Source of the DNA: Bacillota bacterium
GTDB taxonomy: Bacteria; Bacillota; Clostridia; Peptostreptococcales; Anaerovoracaceae
Assembly (NCBI GenBank): GCA_022706625.1
Contig: JAKJCD010000038.1
Coordinates: 1-12,628, forward strand
Reading direction: 5' to 3'
DNA: 12,628 bases
Position 1 is the stretch's first letter. The number at the start of each line of letters is the position of its first letter. A program made the position numbers and the translations under genes. Positions 6,901 through 12,626 of the stretch are shown here, piece after piece. The notes beneath the pieces were generated by a model, which searched no databases, was not told where the DNA came from, and saw nothing but the letters and a program-made list of their open reading frames with translations.

Positions 6901-7094
6901 CTTGCCTCTTCCGATGGGGCGGACAATGCGATCCCCAGCCCCAAAGACCAAATTGTCAGGGAGACTGCACAGGCAAAAAAAACCCTATTTTCCGGTGCGG
7001 AGCGCTTCAGCAGAAATGTATAAACGCCGAATAATAAGCTGAGGATCGATACAAAAACAAACACTGCGGTGAATATTTCAGGCAATCGCATCAT
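3999..7094 (-). CDS. Membrane-bound GAF-GGDEF-EAL cyclic di-GMP cyclase/phosphodiesterase
   Basis: This 1031-residue protein likely makes and/or degrades the second messenger cyclic di-GMP. Its order is a seven-helix N-terminal region (about 5-230) resembling the 7TM sensor module of histidine kinases, a second membrane block of five or six helices (about 255-410), a GAF-like domain (about 425-585), GGDEF (about 595-755) and EAL (about 775-1025). The cyclase signature GGDEF (677-681) is intact, with an RxxD inhibitory site (Arg668, Asp671) five residues before it. EAL residues are also present: E805-A-L, Asn864, E896 in ELEITES, D926-D927, K947 and AEGVE (982-986). The loop that is usually DDFGTGYSSL reads DDFGTEYSSL. 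Either activity is possible, and the net direction cannot be told. AGGAG (7101-7105) lies six bases before the ATG at 7094; a second ATG follows immediately. A sigma-D-like promoter precedes it. Confidence 0.93.
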   Translation of the reverse strand: MMRLPEIFTAVFVFVSILSLLFGVYTFLLKRSAPENRVFFACAVSLTIWSLGLGIALSAPSEEASTIWRRIAALGWGTFFSLILHFILIMAEKNVWLKKWRIYMLIYLPALINLIVFALPTGLNPRPFIMVNTAAGWVNVAANNGWDIYYQLYYLCLISTSLAIVWHWGRKSSDRDIKNQSRIIVSTFAFALLFSTLTDTIANAIIGMRIPQIAPVIIMIPMTAIYLIMRRYGFLHHEPSSAAEVMLTPEMRRRFYCYLSIALVSGGVLNFLLQYMLNEDGILVSSLMFSAMFIIIAAMIQLFSRLDISNRLKDIINSLIVSASIPILTINNIQYAGVTVWAFPFILIIMALVINRRTVLGIVSVVTLMTQIIVWAASPDVAVTIDSNDFVGRIGIYLIGIVLAIYVNRIYVERLKQNAGQIALQELITEISTDFVTVNEYNIGEKILALLSRTGTFFKTDMAGACFFDEAAGELSCNRLWFSDEKMEKQNRLRLLSSAEYPWWVDLVKNHEVVHIADTDKIPKCKEEGSRLLPIMKCRSLLCIPVAGEEVMGFLLFIVAGNPRTWPDEQINLLKVLGNMLADAKLKVEAEKEIKYLAYYDSMTGLPNRKLFKDRLTSAVLSAERTDRRLGVVFLDLDSFKAVNDTLGHERGDEMLRVITSKLKKAVRQSDTVARFGGDEFLLLINNLVRENDIVKVMESIMEIFSRPFILKGREFYITASAGIAMYPADGEDADKLIKNADIAMYSAKESGKNQYAMCSHDMKAAVDISMSLTTSLYRALGKGELTLHYQPQVCLQTRKIIGLEALLRWNSAEHGQVSPDRFIPLAEQTGLINPIGEWVLRQSCLQNKKWQDMGLPRLRMAVNLSVIQLQNPRLKDIVRTILEDTGLEPSYLELEITESTATREAGRISGILEQLRGLGVTISIDDFGTEYSSLSRLKMLPLDRIKLDMQFVRGIEEGEKDKAITKVIISLAKTLGIKVIAEGVETRKQSDFLQERMCDEVQGFYFFRPMPAEQIEQILKNGIAVDILDR

Positions 7095-7111
7095 CGTCGG
7101 CTCCTGATTCC

Positions 7112-7130
7112 TTTACTGTTTATTAGTAAA
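7112..7130 (-). promoter_or_regulatory. Hairpin in the GGDEF-EAL leader
   Basis: TTTACT (7112-7117) and AGTAAA (7125-7130) pair perfectly around a seven-base loop. The hairpin lies in the predicted reverse-strand leader just before the AGGAG site. A second small stem, TAAAG (7137-7141) with CTTTA (7146-7150), lies upstream. They are AT-rich and weak, and I do not recognise a riboswitch. Confidence 0.3.
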
Positions 7131-7154
7131 TATAGGTAAAGCTGCCTTTATTAT

Positions 7155-7181
7155 ATATCGGCTTAAATAATATATACATTA
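7155..7181 (-). promoter_or_regulatory. Sigma-D/sigma-28 (motility) promoter candidate for the GGDEF-EAL gene
   Basis: Read on the minus strand, TAAT (7178-7181), a 15-base spacer and GCCGATAT (7155-7162) match the motility-sigma consensus TAAA-N15-GCCGATAT at 11 of 12 positions with exact spacing. Transcription would start near 7148, about 54 bases before the start codon. A TATAAT overlaps downstream, but no acceptable -35 sits 16-18 bases before it. The consensus is established for Bacillus SigD; its use here is inference. Confidence 0.6.
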
Positions 7182-7259
7182 GCTTCAATGCTGCCTATGG
7201 CTTAATTATTTATCTGAGCGTGAAATCTGCTAAAGCCCGAGAGAATCTGCCCGGAGTGA

Positions 7260-7291
7260 TTGTTAACCACTTTATATTTTATAGTTGACAT
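7260..7291. promoter_or_regulatory. BirA-type biotin operator candidate
   Basis: TTGTTAACC (7260-7268) and the imperfect inverted half AGTTGACAT (7283-7291) are separated by 14 bases. This fits the BirA box pattern of TTGTTAAC-like halves about 15 bases apart. Six of nine positions are symmetric, the left half being the better. The right half covers the -35 of the birA promoter, so biotinyl-AMP-loaded BirA would block its own transcription. Identification rests on the half-site and the genes downstream. Confidence 0.6.
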
Positions 7292-7313
7292 TCGCTCCTT
7301 TTGCTTGTAGTAT
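7285..7313 (+). promoter_or_regulatory. Sigma-A promoter of birA-bioY
   Basis: A perfect -35 TTGACA (7285-7290), a 17-base spacer and TAGTAT (7308-7313) form a near-consensus housekeeping promoter. Transcription should begin near 7320, giving a leader of about 54 bases. The -35 lies inside the right half of the BirA operator candidate. Confidence 0.75.
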
Positions 7314-7373
7314 TACTGTTAAGAATGTTTGATCCATCCGCAATTATCCGGCTATTTGGGAGAAAGGCTGGCT

Positions 7374-8366
7374 ATGATATCCACAAGGTCAAAAGTATTA
7401 GCACTTTTAGAAGCAAACAAGGGGATCGCCATTTCGGGAGCTGCAATTGCTAAGTCTCTTTCAATCTCTCGGTCAGCCGTCTGGAAGAGTATCGAGGAGC
7501 TTCGGAAAGAAGGTTACGATATCCTAGCCGTGACCAACAAAGGTTATACCCTTTCCGAAGAAAGCGATATTCTGTCTGCAGAAGGGCTGATTACCTTTCT
7601 TAAGAATCCACTGATAACCGCAGACAGGCTTCATGTGTATAAAAGCATCGATTCCACTAACAACGCTGCTAAGAAGATGGCGGTGGCGGGAGCCGGCCAT
7701 GGCACCGTTGTCCTGGCAGAAGAACAGACCGCAGGCCGTGGCCGGCTGGGCCGCAGCTTTTTCTCACCAAGGGGAACAGGCCTGTACATGAGCATCATTC
7801 TGCGGCCCAAAAGCACCGCAGAGGATGCGGTGCTTACCACCACCGCCGCCGCTGTCGCCGTGTGCAGGGCCGTTTCCAAGGTTTTAGGCATCGAGGCTTC
7901 CATCAAGTGGGTCAACGACATCTATGTTGATGGTTTCAAGGTTTGCGGCATTCTGACAGAGGCCCTGTCGGATTTCCAAACCGGAGCCGTTGAAGCATTG
8001 ATTTTGGGCATAGGGCTGAACATCGCTACCAACCGGGACAGTTTCCCCGAAGAAATCAGTAAAACCGCCGGCTCTCTTCTGAAAAATCCGGACCGCGTCG
8101 AGCGTAACCGCCTGGCTGCCGCCATTCTTAATGAATTTATGGATCTGAACGACACTTTTGACAGAGGCGCTATGCTGGATGAATACAAAGCCCGCAGCTT
8201 TATACTGGGAGAACCCATCACAGTTTACCGCGGTAGCGAAGTCTTCGACGCAACAGCTTTGGACATAGACGATAAAGGAAGGCTGATTGTTATGAGGGAG
8301 AACGGAGCAAAAGAGATTCTCCTTTCAGGTGAAGTGACCACCCGTCCGCAGGAGCAGTCAAAATGA
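7374..8366 (+). CDS. birA: Bifunctional biotin-[acetyl-CoA-carboxylase] ligase / biotin operon repressor
   Basis: This cytoplasmic enzyme activates biotin with ATP and joins it to a lysine of carboxylase carrier proteins. The biotinyl-AMP form also binds DNA. The 330 residues, normal for the two-function type, comprise an N-terminal winged helix (about 1-62, with SRSAVWKSIEELR as recognition region), the ligase core with the biotinyl-AMP loop GRGRLGR (121-127), the catalytic lysine motif KWVNDI (178-183, usually KWPNDI), and a C-terminal SH3-like domain (about 278-325) ending LSGEVTTR. I chose the ATG at 7374 because GGGAGAAAGG lies just upstream; a TTG at 7329 would add 15 unsupported residues. 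It overlaps bioY by four bases. The DNA-binding domain and the operator candidate at 7260-7291 point to self-repression when biotin is plentiful. Confidence 0.95.
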   Translation: MISTRSKVLALLEANKGIAISGAAIAKSLSISRSAVWKSIEELRKEGYDILAVTNKGYTLSEESDILSAEGLITFLKNPLITADRLHVYKSIDSTNNAAKKMAVAGAGHGTVVLAEEQTAGRGRLGRSFFSPRGTGLYMSIILRPKSTAEDAVLTTTAAAVAVCRAVSKVLGIEASIKWVNDIYVDGFKVCGILTEALSDFQTGAVEALILGIGLNIATNRDSFPEEISKTAGSLLKNPDRVERNRLAAAILNEFMDLNDTFDRGAMLDEYKARSFILGEPITVYRGSEVFDATALDIDDKGRLIVMRENGAKEILLSGEVTTRPQEQSK

Positions 8367-8899
8367 AAGAAAGCTATCGGGTAAAGCCATTAATATTATG
8401 TTCCTTCTTTGCAGCTCTGACCGGAGTATGCTCGATCGTATCCATTCCTCTTCCATTTTCGCCGGTACCCGTAAACCTGGCTCTGCTTTCCGTCTATCTT
8501 GCGGGAGGGTTGTTAGGGCCGAAAAACGGTGCTATAAGTCAATTTGTCTATATCCTTCTTGGCGCGGCAGGACTCCCGGTTTTCCACAATCTTACGGGGG
8601 GACTCTCCATTTTGGCAGGGCCCACAGGAGGTTTCCTTGCAGGCTATATAGCAGCCGCGTTTCTTGTCGGGTTTTTCTATTTCAAAAAGATGGATAAAGG
8701 CTTGATAATCGGTCTTGTTGGGGGGCTTTCAGCCTGCTATGCCCTGGGGGTCTTATGGTTCATGCTGATATCCGGCGCCGGTCTGAAATCAGCCCTGCTG
8801 CTTTGTATCATCCCTTTTCTGCCCGGCGACGCCTTGAAAATCATTGCTGCGATTTTCCTCATCCGTAAGCTCCGTCCCTTCATGAGCCGCTATAATTGA
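8363..8899 (+). CDS. bioY: Biotin transporter BioY (ECF S component)
   Basis: BioY is the membrane protein that captures biotin for uptake, working alone or with the shared ECF energy module (EcfA, EcfA', EcfT). The 178-residue protein has about six membrane helices and the family landmarks SPVPVNLALLSVYLAGGLLG (34-53), GLPVF (70-74), LAGPTGGFLAGY (84-95) and FLPGDALKI (152-160). The usual length is 170-200. The start overlaps the birA stop (ATGA, 8363-8366), with aGGAG (8350-8354) eight bases before the ATG, so the two are co-transcribed and probably translationally coupled. No ECF module genes are in the window; they would have to be elsewhere. Expression should follow the BirA-controlled promoter at 7285-7313. 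The gene ends eight bases from the stop of a convergent gene. Confidence 0.95.
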   Translation: MKESYRVKPLILCSFFAALTGVCSIVSIPLPFSPVPVNLALLSVYLAGGLLGPKNGAISQFVYILLGAAGLPVFHNLTGGLSILAGPTGGFLAGYIAAAFLVGFFYFKKMDKGLIIGLVGGLSACYALGVLWFMLISGAGLKSALLLCIIPFLPGDALKIIAAIFLIRKLRPFMSRYN

Positions 8900-8907
8900 C
8901 TGTTCTC
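8900..8907. other. Eight-base convergent junction without terminator
   Basis: The stop codons of bioY (plus) and the Cache-GGDEF gene (minus) are eight bases apart. There is no room for a terminator between them, so each transcript must run into the other's coding sequence. The resulting 3' overlap could give antisense pairing of the two messages. Confidence 0.6.
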
Positions 8908-10767
8908 TCATTGGTCTTTCTCTATTTCCGAATAAAACTCCATGCACTCCCCGGAGTCTTTCTTTGCGAAGTACATGGCCCTGTCAGCGTTCTCGTACAG
9001 TTCCAGATAAGATGTCCCATCTTTAGGGTAAATCGCTATTCCCGAGCTAATGCTGATCTTATGCATAATCATCATCGTGTTATGTATCGTTTTGATTTTA
9101 TCGGCAACAAACAGCTCGTCGGGGATATCTTTTATAAACAGCATAAACTCGTCTCCGCCTATCCTCCCCAGTATGTCCGTTGCCCTGAACTGATGTATCA
9201 AAATGCTGGCCAGGTCTTCGATCACTTTGTCGCCGAAAAGGTGTCCTCTGGAATCATTTATTGCTTTGAAATTATCTATATCCATTATTATCATAGCGTG
9301 TCCGGTGTCGGTTTCTTCTTTGATGCACTGCCTGACAGAGAGTTCCGTGGCCTGTTTGTTGTAGAGTCCGGATCCGCTGTCCGTTTGAGTCTTTGCTTCC
9401 AGCAGCTCCATCTTTCTCTTCTCATCATCGATATTTAAGGCTCTGCCTATACTCTTAAAAGCCTTCCCGTTCTCATCGGATATCAGAACCTCCTCGATCT
9501 TATGCCACATGTAATCTCCTACCATCCCCTTGATCCGGAACTCTCCTGAAAGGGTTTTCGTAAATGGCGGAATATTTTTATGCAAACTAATAAAAGCTTC
9601 CGCATCGTCCGGATGTATATAACCTTTTTCCACCAGGGAATACGGAAGTCCTTCTATTTCCGGCTCATAATCCGTTCCAGCCCGCATAACTTCCGGGACT
9701 ATCATCGTGCGGTTTTCCAGATCCGCCTCAAAAATAACAGTATCGGAAAGAGAGCTTATAATGCGAAACCGTTCTTCATTTAGCTGCAATTCTTTGTTTT
9801 TGTGCAATAAAGCAGTCTTTCTTGCCTTTTCACCCATCCAAATAATTAAGATTACCGGAATAAATGCCGCAAAAACCCCAAAGCTAAGAAGCAGCGCAAT
9901 CCAATACAGCTGTGAGGATTGATCATTCAGATATTCGTAAGGCACACCGCAGAGAATATACCAGTCGTTGATTTCTAAAGGCATGTAATATACGCTCTGG
10001 ACATTTCCATTGCTGACGAAAGTAAAATAACCTTTCTCCCTATGCCGCATATCCTCCCTGAGCTTGCTTGGCTCAATACTGCTTTCGATGTCCGCATCGG
10101 TTAAGCAGCTTATTGCATTATCCCCCTTTATCGGAGGATTTTCAGTATTTGGTTCAACCAGGATCTTACCGCTGCCGTCGACAATATATGTAAAGCCCAT
10201 CCCATAAAAAGCGGAAAAGTCCGCAAGTTTTCTGAAGTCTTTGATTTCTATGGAAGCGCATAAGGCTCCGCGAACTCTGAAGCCGCTGTAAACAGGGGAG
10301 GCAAATACGAATACATCTTTACCTGTTCCTCTGCTTTGCAGTATCTGCGAAATGTTGTTGTCGCCCTGCATGGCTTTTTTAAAATAGTACCGGTCAGCCA
10401 CATTAATATAGATTCCGTCGTTATTGACCGAATTCCCTGCATGGTTCGCAATAAAAACCTGTGAAAAATTAGATGTGGTCTTCATGTATTTCATGATTTG
10501 GATCAGATTTTCTGAATCCAGCAGATTTTTTTCTTTCCCCGCATACTTGGCCACAGGGGCTAAAGTCGCCCACTGGTCCTGTATCTTGACCTGCAGGAGT
10601 TCGGCAATGCCTTTTGAAACATCCCTTAAAGAAGCGGTGGCATGCTCTTCGATGTGCTTGTCTATCGAGGTGAAAAAATAGAAAAAAGAGACCGTCAGAA
10701 CTACGACGACCCATACAATCAAAACCGCAGCAACAGACCAATGGCCTAATCCCTTATTTATCTGCAC
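8908..10767 (-). CDS. Cache-PAS-GGDEF membrane diguanylate cyclase
   Basis: This membrane receptor likely makes cyclic di-GMP in response to an outside ligand. Numbered from the GTG start (619 residues), it has a membrane helix (about 9-33), an extracytoplasmic double-Cache-like sensor (about 35-275), a second helix (about 287-311), a PAS-like region (about 334-446) and GGDEF (about 455-615). GGDEF (537-541) is intact, with an RATD inhibitory site (528-531) five residues earlier. The usual LTGLxNR entry motif is altered to DSGSGLYNK (463-471). There is no EAL domain. Start choice: the longest frame opens with TTG at 10779 but has no ribosome-binding site and a stop codon two codons upstream. 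GTG at 10767 is preceded by GAGGG (10773-10777) with a five-base spacer, so I prefer it. A sigma-A promoter lies at 10875-10903. Confidence 0.92.
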   Translation of the reverse strand: MQINKGLGHWSVAAVLIVWVVVVLTVSFFYFFTSIDKHIEEHATASLRDVSKGIAELLQVKIQDQWATLAPVAKYAGKEKNLLDSENLIQIMKYMKTTSNFSQVFIANHAGNSVNNDGIYINVADRYYFKKAMQGDNNISQILQSRGTGKDVFVFASPVYSGFRVRGALCASIEIKDFRKLADFSAFYGMGFTYIVDGSGKILVEPNTENPPIKGDNAISCLTDADIESSIEPSKLREDMRHREKGYFTFVSNGNVQSVYYMPLEINDWYILCGVPYEYLNDQSSQLYWIALLLSFGVFAAFIPVILIIWMGEKARKTALLHKNKELQLNEERFRIISSLSDTVIFEADLENRTMIVPEVMRAGTDYEPEIEGLPYSLVEKGYIHPDDAEAFISLHKNIPPFTKTLSGEFRIKGMVGDYMWHKIEEVLISDENGKAFKSIGRALNIDDEKRKMELLEAKTQTDSGSGLYNKQATELSVRQCIKEETDTGHAMIIMDIDNFKAINDSRGHLFGDKVIEDLASILIHQFRATDILGRIGGDEFMLFIKDIPDELFVADKIKTIHNTMMIMHKISISSGIAIYPKDGTSYLELYENADRAMYFAKKDSGECMEFYSEIEKDQ

Positions 10768-10779
10768 TTTTTCCCTCAA

Positions 10780-10801
10780 TTCTTAGCAATTGTTCTAAGA
10801 A
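10780..10801 (-). promoter_or_regulatory. Leader hairpin just before the GGDEF ribosome-binding site
   Basis: TTCTTAG (10780-10786) pairs perfectly with CTAAGAA (10795-10801) around an eight-base loop. On the minus-strand message it ends two bases before GAGGG. A second hairpin, GAGCTTA (10831-10837) with TAAGCTC (10847-10853), lies upstream in the same leader. I do not recognise a cyclic di-GMP or other riboswitch. A role in translation is possible but unproven. Confidence 0.3.
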
Positions 10802-10874
10802 ATAAACTATAGCCCAAGGTTGTACTTTTAGAGCTTATTGCTAACTTAAGCTCATTTTATCAAATAACAGGAAA

Positions 10875-10903
10875 ATTACAATATATTCTGAAGAAAATGT
10901 CAA
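10875..10903 (-). promoter_or_regulatory. Sigma-A promoter of the Cache-GGDEF gene
   Basis: On the minus strand a perfect TTGACA (10898-10903), a 17-base spacer and TGTAAT (10875-10880) match the housekeeping consensus with one mismatch. Transcription would start near 10868, giving a leader of about 100 bases. The -35 forms one arm of the inverted repeat 10894-10930. Confidence 0.7.
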
Positions 10904-10930
10904 TCCTAAAACAAGATACCTTGACATTTT
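10894..10930 (-). terminator. Inverted repeat after the MFS gene, weak terminator candidate
   Basis: AAAATGTCAA (10894-10903) and TTGACATTTT (10921-10930) form a perfect 10-bp stem with a 17-base loop. It overlaps the MFS stop codon (10929-10931). Read on the minus strand, the second arm ends in a T run, as in a terminator, but the stem is AT-rich. The same arm supplies the TTGACA -35 of the next gene, so it could also be an operator. Confidence 0.4.
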
Positions 10931-12128
10931 ATATAGTTCTTCGCTGATGCAGCAGCCATAGATTGATCAATGCCACGCCGGTTGCCCCAAAAGCAAGCAC
11001 AACGAATGCTTTCGAAAGCCCGAAGGATTCCCCGACAGCCCCTACCAAAGGGAATATAAAAAGCATATAGAAGCTGAAAACCATGCTGGAGACGGAAATC
11101 AAAGTAGCACGTTTTGAGCTGGGGATAAGCCTGTTGATATAGTCAAAGTATATGACATATGTAAGGCTGTCAAAAAAACCTATACATCCGAAAGAGATAA
11201 CGGCGGTGCGAAAGCTAACCATTCCCCAGGCGATGACCATGTAGAACACAGGGAGAAACAGCATCAGCAAACGCTCCTTAAAAAGCTTTTCCACCTGATT
11301 TGCACAAAATCCCCCAAGGGCGCCCAGTATGCATGAAACAGCTGCAATCCATCCGAAGATCTGTTCATTGATCCCGTTTTGTTTGCAGTATATCTGCATA
11401 TAGTAGAAAATCACTACCGAAAAAACTGCTATTGCGTTCATGATCAGGATCAGATAGCAAAGCCTTCTGTTCCCTTTTATAACAGAAAAGCTGTCTCTGA
11501 ACTGCCCCGCGAGTCTCTGCCTTATATCGGCTTCCTGCCGCTCTCCCTTCCCGATGGTAGTTTCGGTGAAAAAAAATGCTACAGCCAGGGAAGCCAGTAC
11601 AATGCCGATCTGGCCAGTGTAAAGGCTTTTGTAACTTTGTACTGCAATAAAACCTCCGAGTATCAGACCGAAAGCTTGGGCGATTTGATAAAGCGCCTCA
11701 TTCAGTCCGTTGACCTTCATATAACGGTCGGCTTCACCGATCTCAAGCAGCGAATCATATACCAAGGCTTCCCCTGCTCCGGACTCCAGGTTGTATCCAA
11801 TTGCACAGAATGCAAAAGATATCATGTAATGTGTAAAGCATGTCCCGTAAAGAAGAAGCAGCAAATCAACGATCAAAAAGAGCCGTCCCAGCATCCTGCT
11901 GAACTTTCGGCCATAAAGGTCGGCAATTGCCCCGGTTGGCGTTTCCATAATAAAAGAGGTCACATGAAAAAAGCCTTCCAGAATTCCAAGCTGCAAAAGG
12001 CTCATCCCCTTCGAAGCAAGGTATATGAGCCAAAATCCCTGTGTCAGGCTTAGACACATTATGAACATGTAAAGGTAGTTGACCCTGATGTTCCTTCTGT
12101 ATAGATTTTTTACGATCAGCAGTCCCAT
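10929..12128 (-). CDS. Major facilitator superfamily transporter
   Basis: The 399-residue protein is a 12-helix-type secondary transporter. The loop between helices 2 and 3 carries a form of MFS motif A, TGAIADLYGRK (65-75). A charged cytoplasmic loop near 195-215 (GKGERQEADIRQR) separates the two halves, and the C-terminus is a short basic tail, HQRRTI. The pattern of an ETPTGAIAD loop with a YLASKG helix resembles MFS proteins annotated as putative drug or small-molecule exporters. The substrate cannot be read from sequence. ATG at 12128 has AGAGG about five bases upstream. It is 57 bp downstream of the EamA-type gene on the same strand with no clear promoter between, so the two may be one transcript. 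Confidence 0.9.
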   Translation of the reverse strand: MGLLIVKNLYRRNIRVNYLYMFIMCLSLTQGFWLIYLASKGMSLLQLGILEGFFHVTSFIMETPTGAIADLYGRKFSRMLGRLFLIVDLLLLLYGTCFTHYMISFAFCAIGYNLESGAGEALVYDSLLEIGEADRYMKVNGLNEALYQIAQAFGLILGGFIAVQSYKSLYTGQIGIVLASLAVAFFFTETTIGKGERQEADIRQRLAGQFRDSFSVIKGNRRLCYLILIMNAIAVFSVVIFYYMQIYCKQNGINEQIFGWIAAVSCILGALGGFCANQVEKLFKERLLMLFLPVFYMVIAWGMVSFRTAVISFGCIGFFDSLTYVIYFDYINRLIPSSKRATLISVSSMVFSFYMLFIFPLVGAVGESFGLSKAFVVLAFGATGVALINLWLLHQRRTI

Positions 12129-12185
12129 ATCAGCCTCTTTATGACTCTGTCGTCCCGGCCGGGAACTGCTCCGCAGCCGCTGCTT
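12129..12185. promoter_or_regulatory. GC-rich palindromes between the EamA-type and MFS genes
   Basis: TCCCGGCCGGGA (12153-12164) is a perfect 12-bp palindrome about 25 bp before the MFS start. Next to it GCAGC (12173-12177) and GCTGC (12179-12183) flank a single base, and CTGC (12166-12169) pairs with GCAG (12173-12176). No T run follows on the minus strand, so these are poor terminators; an operator or repeat remnant is more likely. The GGCCGG core also occurs in the repeats at 298-332 and 598-635. Confidence 0.4.
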
Positions 12186-12626
12186 TTATTTATTTATGAA
12201 TATCAGCCCGGCTATGCAAAGGACGATACCCACCATTTGCTGAGTCGATATATGCTCCTTGTATAAAAAATACCCTACTGCAATAAGCACCACCGCCAGA
12301 AGGATATTGCATACCAATGATCCTATGCTGATATTCCATCCCACTCTGTAAAGAATGATAAACCCGGCCTCAAGGCCCACTACGCAAAAACCTAATACCA
12401 CGGGGGCCCAGTTGACAAGCTTGAACTGAGCAGCCACATCTTTGGACGGATCTGTCAGAAGAAAAATAAGCAATGCAAAAGCTGCTCCGACTAAATATGT
12501 AACGATAATACTGATCATCGGATTAAGCTGCTTTGGTATGCTCTTTGCGCAAATATGGTATAATACATTAGAACCCACTATCATTACTACAGGCAGATAG
12601 AATTTAAATGCCGACAAGCTGGACAT
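12186..12626 (-). CDS. EamA/DMT-superfamily small transporter, possibly complete at window edge
   Basis: The 146-residue membrane protein has about five predicted helices (near 8-30, 37-58, 72-95, 98-118 and 122-143) and no large soluble domain. Its end, FLYKEHISTQQMVGIVLCIAGLIFINK minus the first few residues, has the EamA pattern of a Y(K/R)E followed by a glycine-rich last helix. This size matches single-domain DMT proteins, which act as dimers, rather than the ten-helix EamA type. The ATG at 12624-12626 is two bases from the edge, so neither its ribosome-binding site nor an extension further upstream can be checked. It may export a small metabolite or amphipathic compound; the substrate is unknown. 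It likely shares a transcript with the MFS gene downstream. Confidence 0.75.
   Translation of the reverse strand: MSSLSAFKFYLPVVMIVGSNVLYHICAKSIPKQLNPMISIIVTYLVGAAFALLIFLLTDPSKDVAAQFKLVNWAPVVLGFCVVGLEAGFIILYRVGWNISIGSLVCNILLAVVLIAVGYFLYKEHISTQQMVGIVLCIAGLIFINK

Noticed and set aside
7145..7160. Sigma-A promoter using TATAAT upstream of the GGDEF-EAL gene
   Set aside because: TATAAT is present on the minus strand, but nothing like TTGACA lies 16-18 bases before it and there is no TG extension; the sigma-D match in the same place is much better.
7329..7373. Longer BirA starting at TTG 7329
   Set aside because: It would start only about nine bases after the predicted transcription start, with no ribosome-binding site; homologous helix-turn-helix sequence begins after the ATG at 7374.
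8896..9438. 180-codon forward open frame over the end of the Cache-GGDEF gene
   Set aside because: It is antisense to the well-supported GGDEF domain and has no ribosome-binding site.
10768..10868. Cyclic di-GMP riboswitch in the leader of the Cache-GGDEF gene
   Set aside because: I looked for the conserved GEMM-type core and tetraloop receptor sequence and did not see them; only two simple hairpins are present.
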